From assembly GCA_902373525.1 (NCBI GenBank), contig CABKMN010000017.1, positions 1 through 42,137 of the forward strand: a stretch of 42,137 bases of DNA. Direction: 5' to 3'. Each line of letters begins with the position of its first letter. Position 1 is the first letter of the stretch. Shown piece after piece: positions 8,359-15,708 of this stretch. The translations under genes were made by a program, and so were the position numbers. This DNA is from an uncultured Bilophila sp. (GTDB taxonomy: Bacteria > Desulfobacterota > Desulfovibrionia > Desulfovibrionales > Desulfovibrionaceae). Below the pieces are notes generated by a model. The model searched no databases. It saw only the letters and a program-made list of their open reading frames with translations, and had not been told where the DNA came from.

Positions 8359-8791
8359 ACTCGGAGGCCCGCGGCGGAGGCGAGACGGAGCGGGGCGGCG
8401 GTCCGCCTTCGGGTGCCCCATGTCCTGCGAAGGGCGCGTGAAGGGCGAGAGGGCGTTCGCGCACGTTCCGTTCGCGCGTCGTTCCCAGAGCCGAGGCGCG
8501 TTCTCCGGCGCACCCCCTTGCGGCTCACGCTCATGAAGACCGGCACGGTCGCCGGAGGGCTCCCGCTGCGTGCGGAGTCCGAAAGCCCGCCCCTCTCTTC
8601 GTCGGGCTCCTTGCGCCGTCGCCGCTCCCCTCCCGCGCCTTTCGGATGCCGTTGAACGTATCCCGGACGCGCCGGGCCGGCATTCTCTCGTGCCCTGCGG
8701 CTCAAGCGGGGAAGGGATGGCGGAGGGAGGCGGAAAAAAGGGTGCCATGCCGCCCTATTGGGAGCTTTTTCACATTTTCTTGCCACTTCTC
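8359..8791. other. Gap without supported genes
   Basis: A GC-rich stretch that is open by chance in several frames. The translations are arginine/proline-rich and lack ribosome binding sites or recognisable domains. I see no RNA gene or repeat here; it is the upstream region of the TRAP operon. Confidence 0.6.
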
Positions 8792-8836
8792 TTGACACGG
8801 TATTTTGTGAAGAGTATGTTCATAAAAAAAGAACAG
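8792..8836 (+). promoter_or_regulatory. Sigma70-type promoter of the TRAP operon with overlapping inverted repeats
   Basis: TTGACA (8792-8797), a 17-bp spacer and TATGTT (8815-8820) make a near-consensus promoter. TGAA-N7-TTCA (8808-8822) covers the -10 box and GTTC-N9-GAAC follows it. Such symmetry suits a dimeric repressor such as the IclR protein encoded downstream of dctM; the link to that regulator is inference. Confidence 0.6.
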
Positions 8837-9005
8837 AGTTGCTTAAAATAAAATATAGGCTCCCGAATACCCCCGGACGCGGCTCCCGCCGTTCCGCTTC
8901 GGCGAGGCGCAACGCTCTGTCTTTCACAACCGGCGTCATGGGATTTCACGTGTGATGGAAACGATCCGCCACAGGACGTTTTTCATACTTGCGGACCAGC
9001 AGGCC

Positions 9006-9022
9006 GGCCGGTCCAACCGGCC
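9006..9022 (+). promoter_or_regulatory. Leader hairpin in dctP mRNA
   Basis: GGCCGGT (9006-9012) pairs with ACCGGCC (9016-9022) around a 3-base loop, 26 bases before the GAGGAG ribosome binding site. It probably stabilises the 5' leader of the TRAP transcript; no regulatory ligand domain is evident. Confidence 0.4.
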
Positions 9023-9060
9023 CGAACGCATCACTCAACGCCCCAATGAGGAGAAACCGG

Positions 9061-10095
9061 ATGAAGCTTTTCAAGAGTACCTGTCGAGCACTCGGTGTCT
9101 GCGCGCTTTCGTTCAGCATGTTCCTCGGCTCCGCCGCGGCCGCTCCCAAGGAGGTCAAGCTCCTTTTCCCCGAACCCTACAGCTCCGCCTCCACCTACGC
9201 CGAAGGGCAGGCCGTGGGCGTTTATTACGGCGCGCTTGATTTCAATATGCAGAACCATCCCGCCCTGCGCGGGAAGTACAAGATGCGCTGGGTCGGCGAC
9301 GTGGTGAAGTCGCCCGCCGACGCCCTGAACGCGGTGGCGACCGGCGCCGGTCAGTTCACCTACACCCTGCCGCAGTTCATTGAACAGTTCGACCCCGACT
9401 GGCGGCTGATCACGGCTCCCGGCGTGTTCGAGAATTTCGAGCATTTCCTGCGGACGATGGAAACCCCGGCCTGGAAGGCGAAGCAGGAAGAGCTTGAAAA
9501 GACCAAGGGCTTCAAGATTCTGAAGTGGACGAACTCCATCGGCAACTTCTGGCTCTGGACGAAGACCGGCCCCGCCGACTCCCTCGCCGCCCTCAAGGGC
9601 CAGAAGATTCGCTACGCGGGCCAGAAGTCCTATTCCAACGCCTTCGCCGCCCTCGGCCTCGTGGGCGTGGCCCTGCCGTATACCGAAGTCGTGTCGGCGC
9701 TCCAGACGAACATGATCGAGGGCCTGACCAACGACATTTTCGGCTATACCTACTACGACCTGCCCCGTCTGACCAAGTACATGTTCCCCATCCCCTTCGG
9801 TTTGTGCCCGCAGGCCCTCGTGGTCAACGCCAAGTGGTGGAACGGGCTGCCCAAGGCCGAACGCGAAGCCCTCGAATTCACCATCGCCTGCACGGACGTG
9901 CACCAGTATTTCGAACAGCGTCAGCTCGAAATCCTCAAGTGGTGGGATGAAAACCCAGATACCGTTCTGGTCAAGCTGACCCCCGAAGCCCGCGCCGAAT
10001 GGGAAGCCGTCCTGAAGCAGTCCACCGAAGCGTTCGTCAAGGACCTCAATCCCGCCCTCCTCGAAGCCGTCAGCAGCACGGCCGCCAAGAAGTAG
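9061..10095 (+). CDS. dctP: TRAP transporter solute-binding protein (DctP family)
   Basis: 344 residues with a signal peptide (MKLFKSTCR, hydrophobic core, cleavage near AAA-AP). The mature protein has the DctP pattern: VKLLFPEPYSS start, a KGQKIRYAGQKS segment near the middle containing the conserved arginine that clamps the substrate carboxylate, and the NDIFGYTYYDL region. It captures an organic anion in the periplasm for the DctQ-DctM membrane pair. The ATG at 9061 follows GAGGAG (9048-9053). It is the first gene of dctPQM, separated from the enzyme genes by its own promoter. Substrate unknown; a sulfonate, carboxylate or hydroxy acid would fit. Confidence 0.93.
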   Translation: MKLFKSTCRALGVCALSFSMFLGSAAAAPKEVKLLFPEPYSSASTYAEGQAVGVYYGALDFNMQNHPALRGKYKMRWVGDVVKSPADALNAVATGAGQFTYTLPQFIEQFDPDWRLITAPGVFENFEHFLRTMETPAWKAKQEELEKTKGFKILKWTNSIGNFWLWTKTGPADSLAALKGQKIRYAGQKSYSNAFAALGLVGVALPYTEVVSALQTNMIEGLTNDIFGYTYYDLPRLTKYMFPIPFGLCPQALVVNAKWWNGLPKAEREALEFTIACTDVHQYFEQRQLEILKWWDENPDTVLVKLTPEARAEWEAVLKQSTEAFVKDLNPALLEAVSSTAAKK

Positions 10096-10103
10096 TCCTC
10101 CTT

Positions 10104-10131
10104 GTCCGGGGCGGGCCCTTCCGCCCCGGAC
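10104..10131 (+). promoter_or_regulatory. Strong intercistronic hairpin between dctP and dctQ
   Basis: GTCCGGGGCGG (10104-10114) pairs perfectly with CCGCCCCGGAC (10121-10131) around 6 bases. No T-run follows. Hairpins at this place in binding-protein transporter operons usually protect the upstream mRNA so that the binding protein is made in excess over the membrane subunits. Confidence 0.7.
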
Positions 10132-10162
10132 GCACCCACCTCAACGGCAAAGGGGAAACCTC

Positions 10163-10672
10163 ATGGAAACGCCTTCGATCCTCCTGCGGCTGAAGCGGCG
10201 ATGGATTGAGCTTTGGGGCATCGTCTTCTTTATCGGCGTCGGCATCAATTTTGCGGAAATCATCTGCCGTTCGGTGTTCCACTTCTCCATCGACCTGATG
10301 TACGACATCCCGATCTGGCTCACCATCTGGTCCGTCATGATGCTGGCCGGGCCCATTCTGCCCGACGGCGACCACGTTTCGGTGGACATGGTGCGCGACC
10401 ACCTGCACGGCTTTCCGCGCAAGGTGTGCGAAATCATCAACTGTCTCGCCACCATCGCCTTCGGCGCCGTCATTACGTGGGGCGGCGTGGTGTTCACCTC
10501 GCAGTGTTATGAGTTCAACATGAACATCATCCGCTGCATTTCCGTACCGCGCTGGCTTGTCGAAAGCTGCGTGCCCATCGGCATGTTCCTGTTTACGATC
10601 TTCGCCGTATACCAGCTTGTGACCGTCGTCCGGACGAATTACGTCAAGGCGGACAGGCAGGCGGACGAATAA
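10163..10672 (+). CDS. dctQ: TRAP transporter small membrane subunit (DctQ)
   Basis: 169 residues with four predicted membrane segments (about residues 16-36, 48-68, 90-112 and 130-150), the standard layout of the small 4TM TRAP subunit. It couples the periplasmic DctP protein to the large DctM channel in the inner membrane. AAGGGG at 10150-10155 precedes the ATG. It lies 67 bp after dctP and 54 bp before dctM in one operon. Confidence 0.92.
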   Translation: METPSILLRLKRRWIELWGIVFFIGVGINFAEIICRSVFHFSIDLMYDIPIWLTIWSVMMLAGPILPDGDHVSVDMVRDHLHGFPRKVCEIINCLATIAFGAVITWGGVVFTSQCYEFNMNIIRCISVPRWLVESCVPIGMFLFTIFAVYQLVTVVRTNYVKADRQADE

Positions 10673-10726
10673 CCGTCGCCCTCACGCGGATTCGCCATGA
10701 TTCCGGCTTAACTTCAGGAGTACGGG

Positions 10727-12010
10727 ATGGAACTCTTCGATTATCTGGCCCTGGCGTCCATTGTCTTTCTGTTCCTGCTGGGTTCGCCGCTCGCCGTGAC
10801 GTTCAGCATCGGCTCGATAGCGATCATGATCCACACCATGGGATTCCCGCTGGGCAACATCTCGCAGGTTTTCTTCACCACCATCAGCAGCTATCCGATG
10901 CTGGCGATGCCGTTCTTCATTCTGGCGGGCAACCTGATCCTCGCCAGCGGCGGCATGGGCTACCTGCGCGACTTTATGAACCGGCTGGTCGGGCATCTCC
11001 CCGGCGGCATGGCCGTGGCGATCTGCATCTTCGCCGCCTTCCTCGGGTCGATTTCCGGTTCCGCGACGGCCTGTCTGGCGATCATCGGGACGATCTTCGT
11101 GCCCATGATGGCCGACTCGGGCTACTCGCGGGCGTTCGCCTCGGGACTCGCCGTGACCTCAGCCGGGCTTGGGGCGGTCATCCCGCCCAGCGTGTTCATG
11201 ATCGTGTTCGGAGCGAGCAACCGCGTTTCCGTCGCCGACCTCTTCGCGGCGGGCGTCGGCCCCGGCCTGCTGGCCGCGTTCCTGATGTGCCTGACGTCCG
11301 TCTGGATTTCCAAGAAGCGCGGCTATCAGAGCGGCGTCAGGGCCACGTTCGCGCAGCGGATGGAGTCCTTCAAGAAGGCGTTCCCCATCATCCTCATGCC
11401 TCTGATCGTGCTCGGCGGCATCTACTCGGGCATTTTCAGCCCGACGCAGGCCGCGTCCGTGGCGTGCGTCTATTCGCTGTTCCTCGGCGTCGTCATCTAT
11501 CGCGGCGTCAACTGGAAGGTCTTCATGGACGCGCTGGTGGAAACCGTGCGCCTGAGCAGCATGATCTATTTTCTGGTCATCGGCGGCGACCTGTTCGGGC
11601 GCGTGCTCGGCTACGTCGGGCTGCCGCAGATGATCTGCGAATGGGTCATCGGCATGGAACTGGGGCCCGTCACCTTCCTGTTCGCCGTGCAGGGCCTGCT
11701 GCTGGTCATGGGCTTTTTCTTCTCCAGCTTCCCGATGGTGGTCATCGTGTTGCCGCTGTTCCTCCCCAGCGTCAACGCGCTCGGCATCGATCCCGCCCTG
11801 TACGGCGCGCTCGCCGTGTTCTGCTCCATCATCGGCGAAGTGACGCCTCCCATGGGGCCGCAGCTCTGGATCGCGGCCCCGATCTGCAAGGTCAAGATCG
11901 GGCTCATCATGCGCGAGGCCTGGGTGTTCCTAGGCGTGCAGGTGCTGACGCTCGCTCTGGTGACGCTGTTCCCGCAGATTTCCCTGTTCCTCGTCGAAGC
12001 GATGCGCTGA
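10727..12010 (+). CDS. dctM: TRAP transporter large permease subunit (DctM)
   Basis: 427 residues, a full-length DctM with about 12 membrane segments. Typical blocks are visible: LLGSPLAVTFSIGS near the start, LAMPFFILAGNLILASGG, GSISGSATACLAIIGT, SAGLGAVIPPSVFMIVFG and the FFSSFPMVVIVLPLF end segment. It is the sodium-coupled transport subunit in the inner membrane. AGGAG at 10714-10718 precedes the ATG. Last gene of dctPQM; a bidirectional terminator follows and the next gene converges on it. Confidence 0.95.
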   Translation: MELFDYLALASIVFLFLLGSPLAVTFSIGSIAIMIHTMGFPLGNISQVFFTTISSYPMLAMPFFILAGNLILASGGMGYLRDFMNRLVGHLPGGMAVAICIFAAFLGSISGSATACLAIIGTIFVPMMADSGYSRAFASGLAVTSAGLGAVIPPSVFMIVFGASNRVSVADLFAAGVGPGLLAAFLMCLTSVWISKKRGYQSGVRATFAQRMESFKKAFPIILMPLIVLGGIYSGIFSPTQAASVACVYSLFLGVVIYRGVNWKVFMDALVETVRLSSMIYFLVIGGDLFGRVLGYVGLPQMICEWVIGMELGPVTFLFAVQGLLLVMGFFFSSFPMVVIVLPLFLPSVNALGIDPALYGALAVFCSIIGEVTPPMGPQLWIAAPICKVKIGLIMREAWVFLGVQVLTLALVTLFPQISLFLVEAMR

Positions 12011-12028
12011 TCGCCCGACGCCTCCGAC

Positions 12029-12075
12029 AAAGGCTCCCGGCCCCACAACGCGTGAGGCCGGGAGCCTTTGTTTTC
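12029..12075. terminator. Bidirectional terminator between dctM and iclR-type gene
   Basis: AAAGGCTCCCGGCC (12029-12042) pairs perfectly with GGCCGGGAGCCTTT (12056-12069), followed by TGTTTT on the + strand. The A-run on the left gives some U content on the opposite strand as well, fitting the two converging genes. Confidence 0.85.
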
Positions 12076-12089
12076 GGGCCTGTACGGCG

Positions 12090-12875
12090 CTAGTCGAAAT
12101 GGTAGAACTTCATGTACTCCACAATGTCGTGCGCGGTTTCCTGAAGCGGCACCAGCATGTCTTCGATGAGGGAGTCGATGGGGCCGTACTGCGTGCGTGT
12201 GGCGCTGATGGCGTATTTGACCTGCCCGTCTCCGGAGAGGAGCGGAACGGCGAGGCCCTTGAGCGGCAGGTACAGTTCGCCGTCCATGATCGCGTAGCCC
12301 CGCTCCCTGACTTCCTGCAATTCGGCGCGCAGGCGCTCTTCCGTGGTGCAGGTCTTTTCGGTGAAGCCCTCCATCGGCGTCCGTTGGATGTAGGTGGCGA
12401 GGGCGGCTTCCGGCAGGTAGGCGAGGATGGCCTTGCCGAGGGCGGAACAGTAGGCCGGGACCGTCCGTCCGACGCTGTACTGGACGTATTCGAAGTTCGC
12501 GCTCTGGACTTCGTAGACGATCTCCTTGCCGTTCCACTTGCCCAGATTGCAGATGCCGTCCTTGCAGTTGCGCTTGGCCAGTTCGTCGAGGAACCGGGAG
12601 ACGATGTGGCGGAATTCCATACGAGGAACGATGCCGTTCCCCATTTTGGAGACCTTGTCGGTCAGAATGTAGTTGTTGTGCTGGTCCTGTTCGACGTACC
12701 CGTGCAGCCGCAGCGTATTCAGGAAGCGGTAGCTTGCGCTTTTCTGGATACCCATCAGTTTGGCGATGCTGGTTACGGAGACGACCTTGTGCTCAACAAG
12801 GTACTCCAAAAGCTGCAAGCCCTTCTCGAACGTCTGAACCAGAGCCGTGCTGTTTCGTGCCATCGTTTTGTCCAT
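12090..12875 (-). CDS. IclR-family transcriptional regulator
   Basis: 261 residues if started at 12875 (257 from ATG 12863; a GTG at 12905 is also possible; none has a clear ribosome binding site). The N-terminal winged helix (TFEKGLQLLEYLVEHKVVSVTSIAKLMG) is followed by the IclR effector domain (CSALGKAILAYLPE and the REV-ERGYAIMDGE segment). The family usually represses, sometimes activates, catabolic genes in response to a small acid. Its position convergent to the TRAP operon suggests it controls the GRE/TRAP locus. Candidate sites are TGAA-N7-TTCA over the dctP promoter and TGAAA-N3-TTTCA at 13157. Target assignment is inference. Confidence 0.9.
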   Translation of the reverse strand: MDKTMARNSTALVQTFEKGLQLLEYLVEHKVVSVTSIAKLMGIQKSASYRFLNTLRLHGYVEQDQHNNYILTDKVSKMGNGIVPRMEFRHIVSRFLDELAKRNCKDGICNLGKWNGKEIVYEVQSANFEYVQYSVGRTVPAYCSALGKAILAYLPEAALATYIQRTPMEGFTEKTCTTEERLRAELQEVRERGYAIMDGELYLPLKGLAVPLLSGDGQVKYAISATRTQYGPIDSLIEDMLVPLQETAHDIVEYMKFYHFD

Positions 12876-12905
12876 TGATTTAAGGTCGCGTGGATGGGGG
12901 GCCAC

Positions 12906-13266
12906 TCTGCATGGACCGCTCCCCGTTCAGCAAGGCGTCGATCCCTCCGCGGCGGAAACGGGAATCCGACCTGATGAACGTCTCTCCTCTTCTCTCTAAG
13001 GGGGCCCGGCCTTTCTCCAAAAGCCCCGGCCTGCTCCCTCTCGGGGCCGCTGCTTTCCGGCTCGGCACACCACCGTTTGCACGGCCTTTGCTCGTCCTGT
13101 CTGCAAGAATGAAGTTACCTTTTTTTGCCGCGTTTTTATACGCTTTTTTTACCTTCTGAAATCGTTTCACAAAAACGGCGTCCGTGCAGGGTGCGGATCA
13201 CGAAAGGATCGGAACTTCCTTTTCCGGCTTGTACAGTTTGCCGCATTCCGGGCCTTCCTCAGAATA
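12906..13266. other. Upstream region of iclR-type gene
   Basis: No supported gene. It contains the palindrome TGAAA-TCG-TTTCA (13157-13169) within an A/T-rich patch (13111-13180) that could hold the promoter and autoregulatory site of the leftward regulator gene. Short open frames here lack coding features. Confidence 0.45.
13157..13169. promoter_or_regulatory. Candidate IclR-type operator
   Basis: TGAAA-TCG-TTTCA is a perfect inverted repeat with a 3-base centre. It lies in the A/T-rich patch upstream of the regulator gene. IclR-family proteins commonly bind short palindromes of this sort. It lies nearly 300 bp from the start codon, so the link is tentative. Confidence 0.3.
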
Positions 13267-13533
13267 TCCCGCATGGATTGCCGAAAAGTGCATGGGGACG
13301 CCATCCGTACTTTTCGCCTTGGCACAAGGTGGGACGGCGTAACCTGCTGACTATGAAGGGGAAGAACGTTTTTTTCAAACAAGCGGGGAGGGAAGCGGAG
13401 GCATCTACTGATTTTTTGCGGACACCCTGAAAAAGGGTGATGCGGACAGTTTGCGTACAGTGTTTATTTAATTAAATAAATATGTTGTATGTATTCGTGC
13501 GGACAGTTTGCGTACAATTTGCGGACAGTACAG

Positions 13534-13564
13534 AAAAAGGGGTTACATCTTTTGATGTAACCCC
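13534..13564 (-). terminator. Second copy of tRNA-Thr terminator hairpin
   Basis: GGGGTTACATC (13539-13549) and GATGTAACCCC (13554-13564) form a perfect stem; on the minus strand it is followed by five T. It is the duplicate of the terminator downstream of the intact tRNA-Thr and follows only the truncated tRNA copy here. Confidence 0.75.
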
Positions 13565-13574
13565 TTGATTTCTC

Positions 13575-13619
13575 TGGAGCCAGCACGCGGATTTGAACCG
13601 TGGACCTACTGATTACGAA
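13575..13619 (-). other. Left attachment core: 45-base 3' fragment of tRNA-Thr
   Basis: These 45 bases match the 3' end of the intact tRNA-Thr gene (29761-29805) through the anticodon loop, then diverge. This is the hallmark of tyrosine-recombinase integration into a tRNA gene; the integrase gene begins 131 bp inward. Confidence 0.92.
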
Positions 13620-13749
13620 GTCTCGTATTTTGTCTCCTAATATGAAGCCTGAAAACGCTATCTTATGGAAATAAAGTATGTTTATTTTTTATCCGCGCAG
13701 CAATACTTGATCAACCTCTGAAAAGCTGTCCGCAAATTGTGGACGATTT

Positions 13750-14754
13750 TTATAGAGAGATGTTTTGGCACGGAATTACTGACAAGGCGGAGCGCTGGCG
13801 GCGAACTGTGATGTGGGCATAGATTTCTGTCGCTTGCCGATCCGTATGCCCCAACAGTGCCCCGATGGTATCAAGATCAACCCCGTGATCTTTCAGGAGC
13901 GTTGCGAACGTATGCCGGAGTTTATGCAGGGAGAGTTCAGGGTATCCGCCAGCAACAAGGGCCGCTTTTGCAATGTGTGTTATGCTGTCCGGATGTTGCC
14001 ACTTGTCAAAAATACGGCCCTTTTTCTTTATGCCGAGTGCGACAAGGACCGCCTTGAAAGTGGGGTGCAGAGGATACCAGCGGGAAAGGTTCGATTTTGA
14101 AGTACTGGCGCTTATATAGTACATATCCTTTTCAAAATTGATATTTTCCCACCGGAGCCCCCAAAGTTCAGTTCTGCGCCTACCTGAGAATATGTAAGCC
14201 GTCAGCAAGCGCCGCTCGTCAATATCAGTAATCCGCTCTAAGAATGCGGCGATCTCTTCCGAGGGGATGAACAAAGGTAGCTCTTTTCGTTCCTTTAATT
14301 TTTTATATCCATGAAACGGGTTTGCTTTCAGATAGTTCCAGTCGACAGCCTTGTTCATGACCGCGCTTGCGTGCCGGATGTAGTTGTTGATTGAAACGGG
14401 CTTGCATCCTTTGTTTTTTGCTACCAACAGGTCTAGGTGCTTTTTAGAGAGGGCAGAAAGGGGAAGGGAGCGGGGAACGACAGCCAAGAGCTTATGCAGG
14501 GCAAGCAGGTTAGCTGAAAGCGTTTTCCGTGACTCCACGGCATCCTCCGCCCAATGTTCATATTCGTCTGCAAAATCACCGAACGTCATTTCAATGACAA
14601 GCGGAGCTCCGGCAAGGTGTTCGTAATACCGTTTTCGAATATCCCTGAATCGCGCCATCGCCTCAGTTTTATCTTTGGTCTTGAGGCTGACCCGTTTTCT
14701 GTTGACCTCGCAGTACCAATTCTCGCCACGCTTGAATGGATCGCGAAGACTCAT
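13750..14754 (-). CDS. int: Tyrosine recombinase (phage integrase)
   Basis: 334 residues. The catalytic set of the tyrosine recombinase family is visible: first Arg in FSGRRRTELWGLRW (about residue 200), H277-x2-R280 in HKLRHTFAT, H303 in LLGHTD and the nucleophile Y312. The N-terminal part has an arm-type DNA-binding segment and a core-binding domain. It recombines the element with the 3' half of tRNA-Thr; repeated TGCGGACA motifs on both sides of the core are candidate arm sites. Its ATG overlaps the stop of the excisionase-like gene (ATGA), so the two are translationally coupled. Confidence 0.95.
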   Translation of the reverse strand: MSLRDPFKRGENWYCEVNRKRVSLKTKDKTEAMARFRDIRKRYYEHLAGAPLVIEMTFGDFADEYEHWAEDAVESRKTLSANLLALHKLLAVVPRSLPLSALSKKHLDLLVAKNKGCKPVSINNYIRHASAVMNKAVDWNYLKANPFHGYKKLKERKELPLFIPSEEIAAFLERITDIDERRLLTAYIFSGRRRTELWGLRWENINFEKDMYYISASTSKSNLSRWYPLHPTFKAVLVALGIKKKGRIFDKWQHPDSITHIAKAALVAGGYPELSLHKLRHTFATLLKDHGVDLDTIGALLGHTDRQATEIYAHITVRRQRSALSVIPCQNISL

Positions 14755-14960
14755 TTTTCAAATATCCTGCATATTTCATCAACCCTTTTTTCCCTTGGCT
14801 GATAGAGATCAAGGGAGCGCAAAGAGACACGCCATTGTCCACCAGGGGTTTTTCTCGCCTCTATGCGCCCTTCTTTGCAGTACCTACGCATGGTCACGAC
14901 AGATACGCCGATCTCGCGGGATGCCACAGCCAACGGGATACAAAAGCTCTTTGCGGACAT
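14751..14960 (-). CDS. Excisionase-like small helix-turn-helix protein
   Basis: 69 residues beginning MSAKSFCIPLAVASREIGVSV, with the MerR-like winged-helix pattern used by phage excisionases and helix-turn-helix 17 domains (VASREIGVSVVTMRRYCKEGRIEARKTPGG). It probably directs the integrase towards excision. The ATG at 14960 is chosen for its GGAGG site (14967-14971); the frame stays open upstream to 15056, but that part is basic and lacks a site. It overlaps the integrase start by four bases. Confidence 0.8.
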   Translation of the reverse strand: MSAKSFCIPLAVASREIGVSVVTMRRYCKEGRIEARKTPGGQWRVSLRSLDLYQPREKRVDEICRIFEK

Positions 14961-14981
14961 GAGAAACCTCCGCCGCGCAAA

Positions 14982-14997
14982 GTAGGCGTTTTTCGCC
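14982..14997. promoter_or_regulatory. Repressor-type operator O1
   Basis: This 16-base site is the exact reverse complement of the site at 15370-15385 (GGCGAAAAACGCCTAC) and contains the palindrome GGCG-A5-CGCC. It lies just upstream of the excisionase start and its ribosome binding site, where a repressor would block int/xis expression. Confidence 0.6.
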
Positions 14998-15033
14998 TCC
15001 ATGTAAAGTCTTTTATAGGGAGAATTTAGCCTA

Positions 15034-15309
15034 TCACTTATTCTCTTTCTCTTCATATTTCTTGCATACGCGCCAAACGAGGTCAGGATATGGAATACCT
15101 AAAAATGTTGATATTCCATATGCTTCTCCCATCGTAAGGCGTCTCGGTTTTCCTTGGCTAAGAGGGTCTCGAATCCTACGCCAGATTCGGCCGCCATCTT
15201 CACCAAAAAAGCTATTTCCAAAGGTTAAATGGTTCATATTTCTTTTTTGTAGTTCCAGAATGACCTCATCAACAAACATACGCTCGAAGTCGTCAAATGA
15301 TTTTTTCAT
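15034..15309 (-). CDS. Small phage regulator (Cro/CI-like helix-turn-helix, tentative)
   Basis: 91 residues, leftward. The region about 40-88 (RIWRRIRDPLSQGKPRRLTMGEAYGISTFLGIP) resembles the compact lambda-repressor-like proteins of Desulfovibrio prophages, but the helix-turn-helix is weak by eye. It is flanked by the operator copies at 14982, 15323 and 15370, which is what one expects for the element's immunity regulator. The ATG at 15309 lacks a strong ribosome binding site. DNA-binding role inferred. Confidence 0.6.
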   Translation of the reverse strand: MKKSFDDFERMFVDEVILELQKRNMNHLTFGNSFFGEDGGRIWRRIRDPLSQGKPRRLTMGEAYGISTFLGIPYPDLVWRVCKKYEEKENK

Positions 15310-15322
15310 AGAATCAGTATAA

Positions 15323-15338
15323 GGAAAAAAACGCCTAG
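15323..15338. promoter_or_regulatory. Repressor-type operator O2 (degenerate)
   Basis: GGAAAAAAACGCCTAG matches 13 of 16 positions of the GGCGAAAAACGCCTAC site. It lies in the intergenic region between the divergent genes at 15309 and 15395. Confidence 0.45.
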
Positions 15339-15358
15339 TAAAAGTGCCTCTTTTGTCC

Positions 15359-15388
15359 TTGACCTTGTGGGCGAAAAACGCCTACAAG
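15359..15388 (+). promoter_or_regulatory. Rightward promoter overlapped by operator O3
   Basis: TTGACC (15359-15364) and TACAAG (15383-15388) are spaced by 18 bp. The operator GGCGAAAAACGCCTAC (15370-15385) occupies the spacer and the start of the -10 box. This is the geometry of a phage early promoter under repressor control. Confidence 0.55.
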
Positions 15389-15394
15389 TGACGT

Positions 15395-15679
15395 ATGAAA
15401 ACGAATGCATACGACCATAGTATCCGGTTCCTGTCCAAAGTTCACAAAAATTACACAACCATGTCAAAATATTTGGGATTAAAGATTAGGGGGTTCAGAC
15501 AATTACGCAATAAGGAAAGTCCTTCACGTTCCGCACGGATTCGCATCATTTTAGGCGCAAAAGCGACATACCTCCGGCTGCTCATTAGTGAATTGCGCGA
15601 AATGGGAGCTCTTTCCGACAGGGCACTCAGCAAGGCAAACCGGAGCATTAAAGATAGGCTCAAACAGGATCAGGCGTAA
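15395..15679 (+). CDS. Small early phage protein, function unknown
   Basis: 94 basic residues, first gene of the rightward early operon. The ATG lies only about seven bases after the -10 box and has no ribosome binding site, so the mRNA may be leaderless; a later ATG at residue 23 also lacks a site. The sequence is helix-rich with many Arg/Lys (GLKIRGFRQLRNKESPS) and could bind DNA, for example as a Cro-type antirepressor. No family recognised. Confidence 0.5.
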   Translation: MKTNAYDHSIRFLSKVHKNYTTMSKYLGLKIRGFRQLRNKESPSRSARIRIILGAKATYLRLLISELREMGALSDRALSKANRSIKDRLKQDQA

Positions 15680-15708
15680 CCGGACTATCAGGTCAAGGAG
15701 ATTTATAC

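Larger units (their letters stand above)
13267..13619. repeat. Left copy of about 353-bp direct repeat flanking the element
   Basis: Nearly identical to 29452-29805 (about five differences by eye, including a one-base change in a T-run). The right 45 bases (13575-13619) are the 3' half of tRNA-Thr. The rest carries the tRNA terminator hairpin (13534-13564) and four TGCGGACA motifs (13417, 13441, 13498, 13520). An attachment core is normally tens of bases; this much larger repeat includes sequence outside the element. Confidence 0.95.

Noticed and set aside
8329..8748. Small genes in the GRE2-dctP gap
   Set aside because: Several 80-140-codon frames on both strands are Arg/Pro-rich, lack ribosome binding sites and match no family; the gap is better explained as terminator plus regulatory DNA.
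5817..8798. Nearly 1000-codon open frame on the minus strand across GRE2
   Set aside because: Opposite a fully conserved glycyl radical enzyme; translation is His/Arg/Pro-rich without domains. It is a codon-bias shadow in GC-rich DNA. The same applies to long minus frames opposite GRE1 (2331-4766), primase-helicase (16116-19355) and the hydrogenase genes (39197-41980), and to the plus frame opposite portal/terminase (26423-27871).
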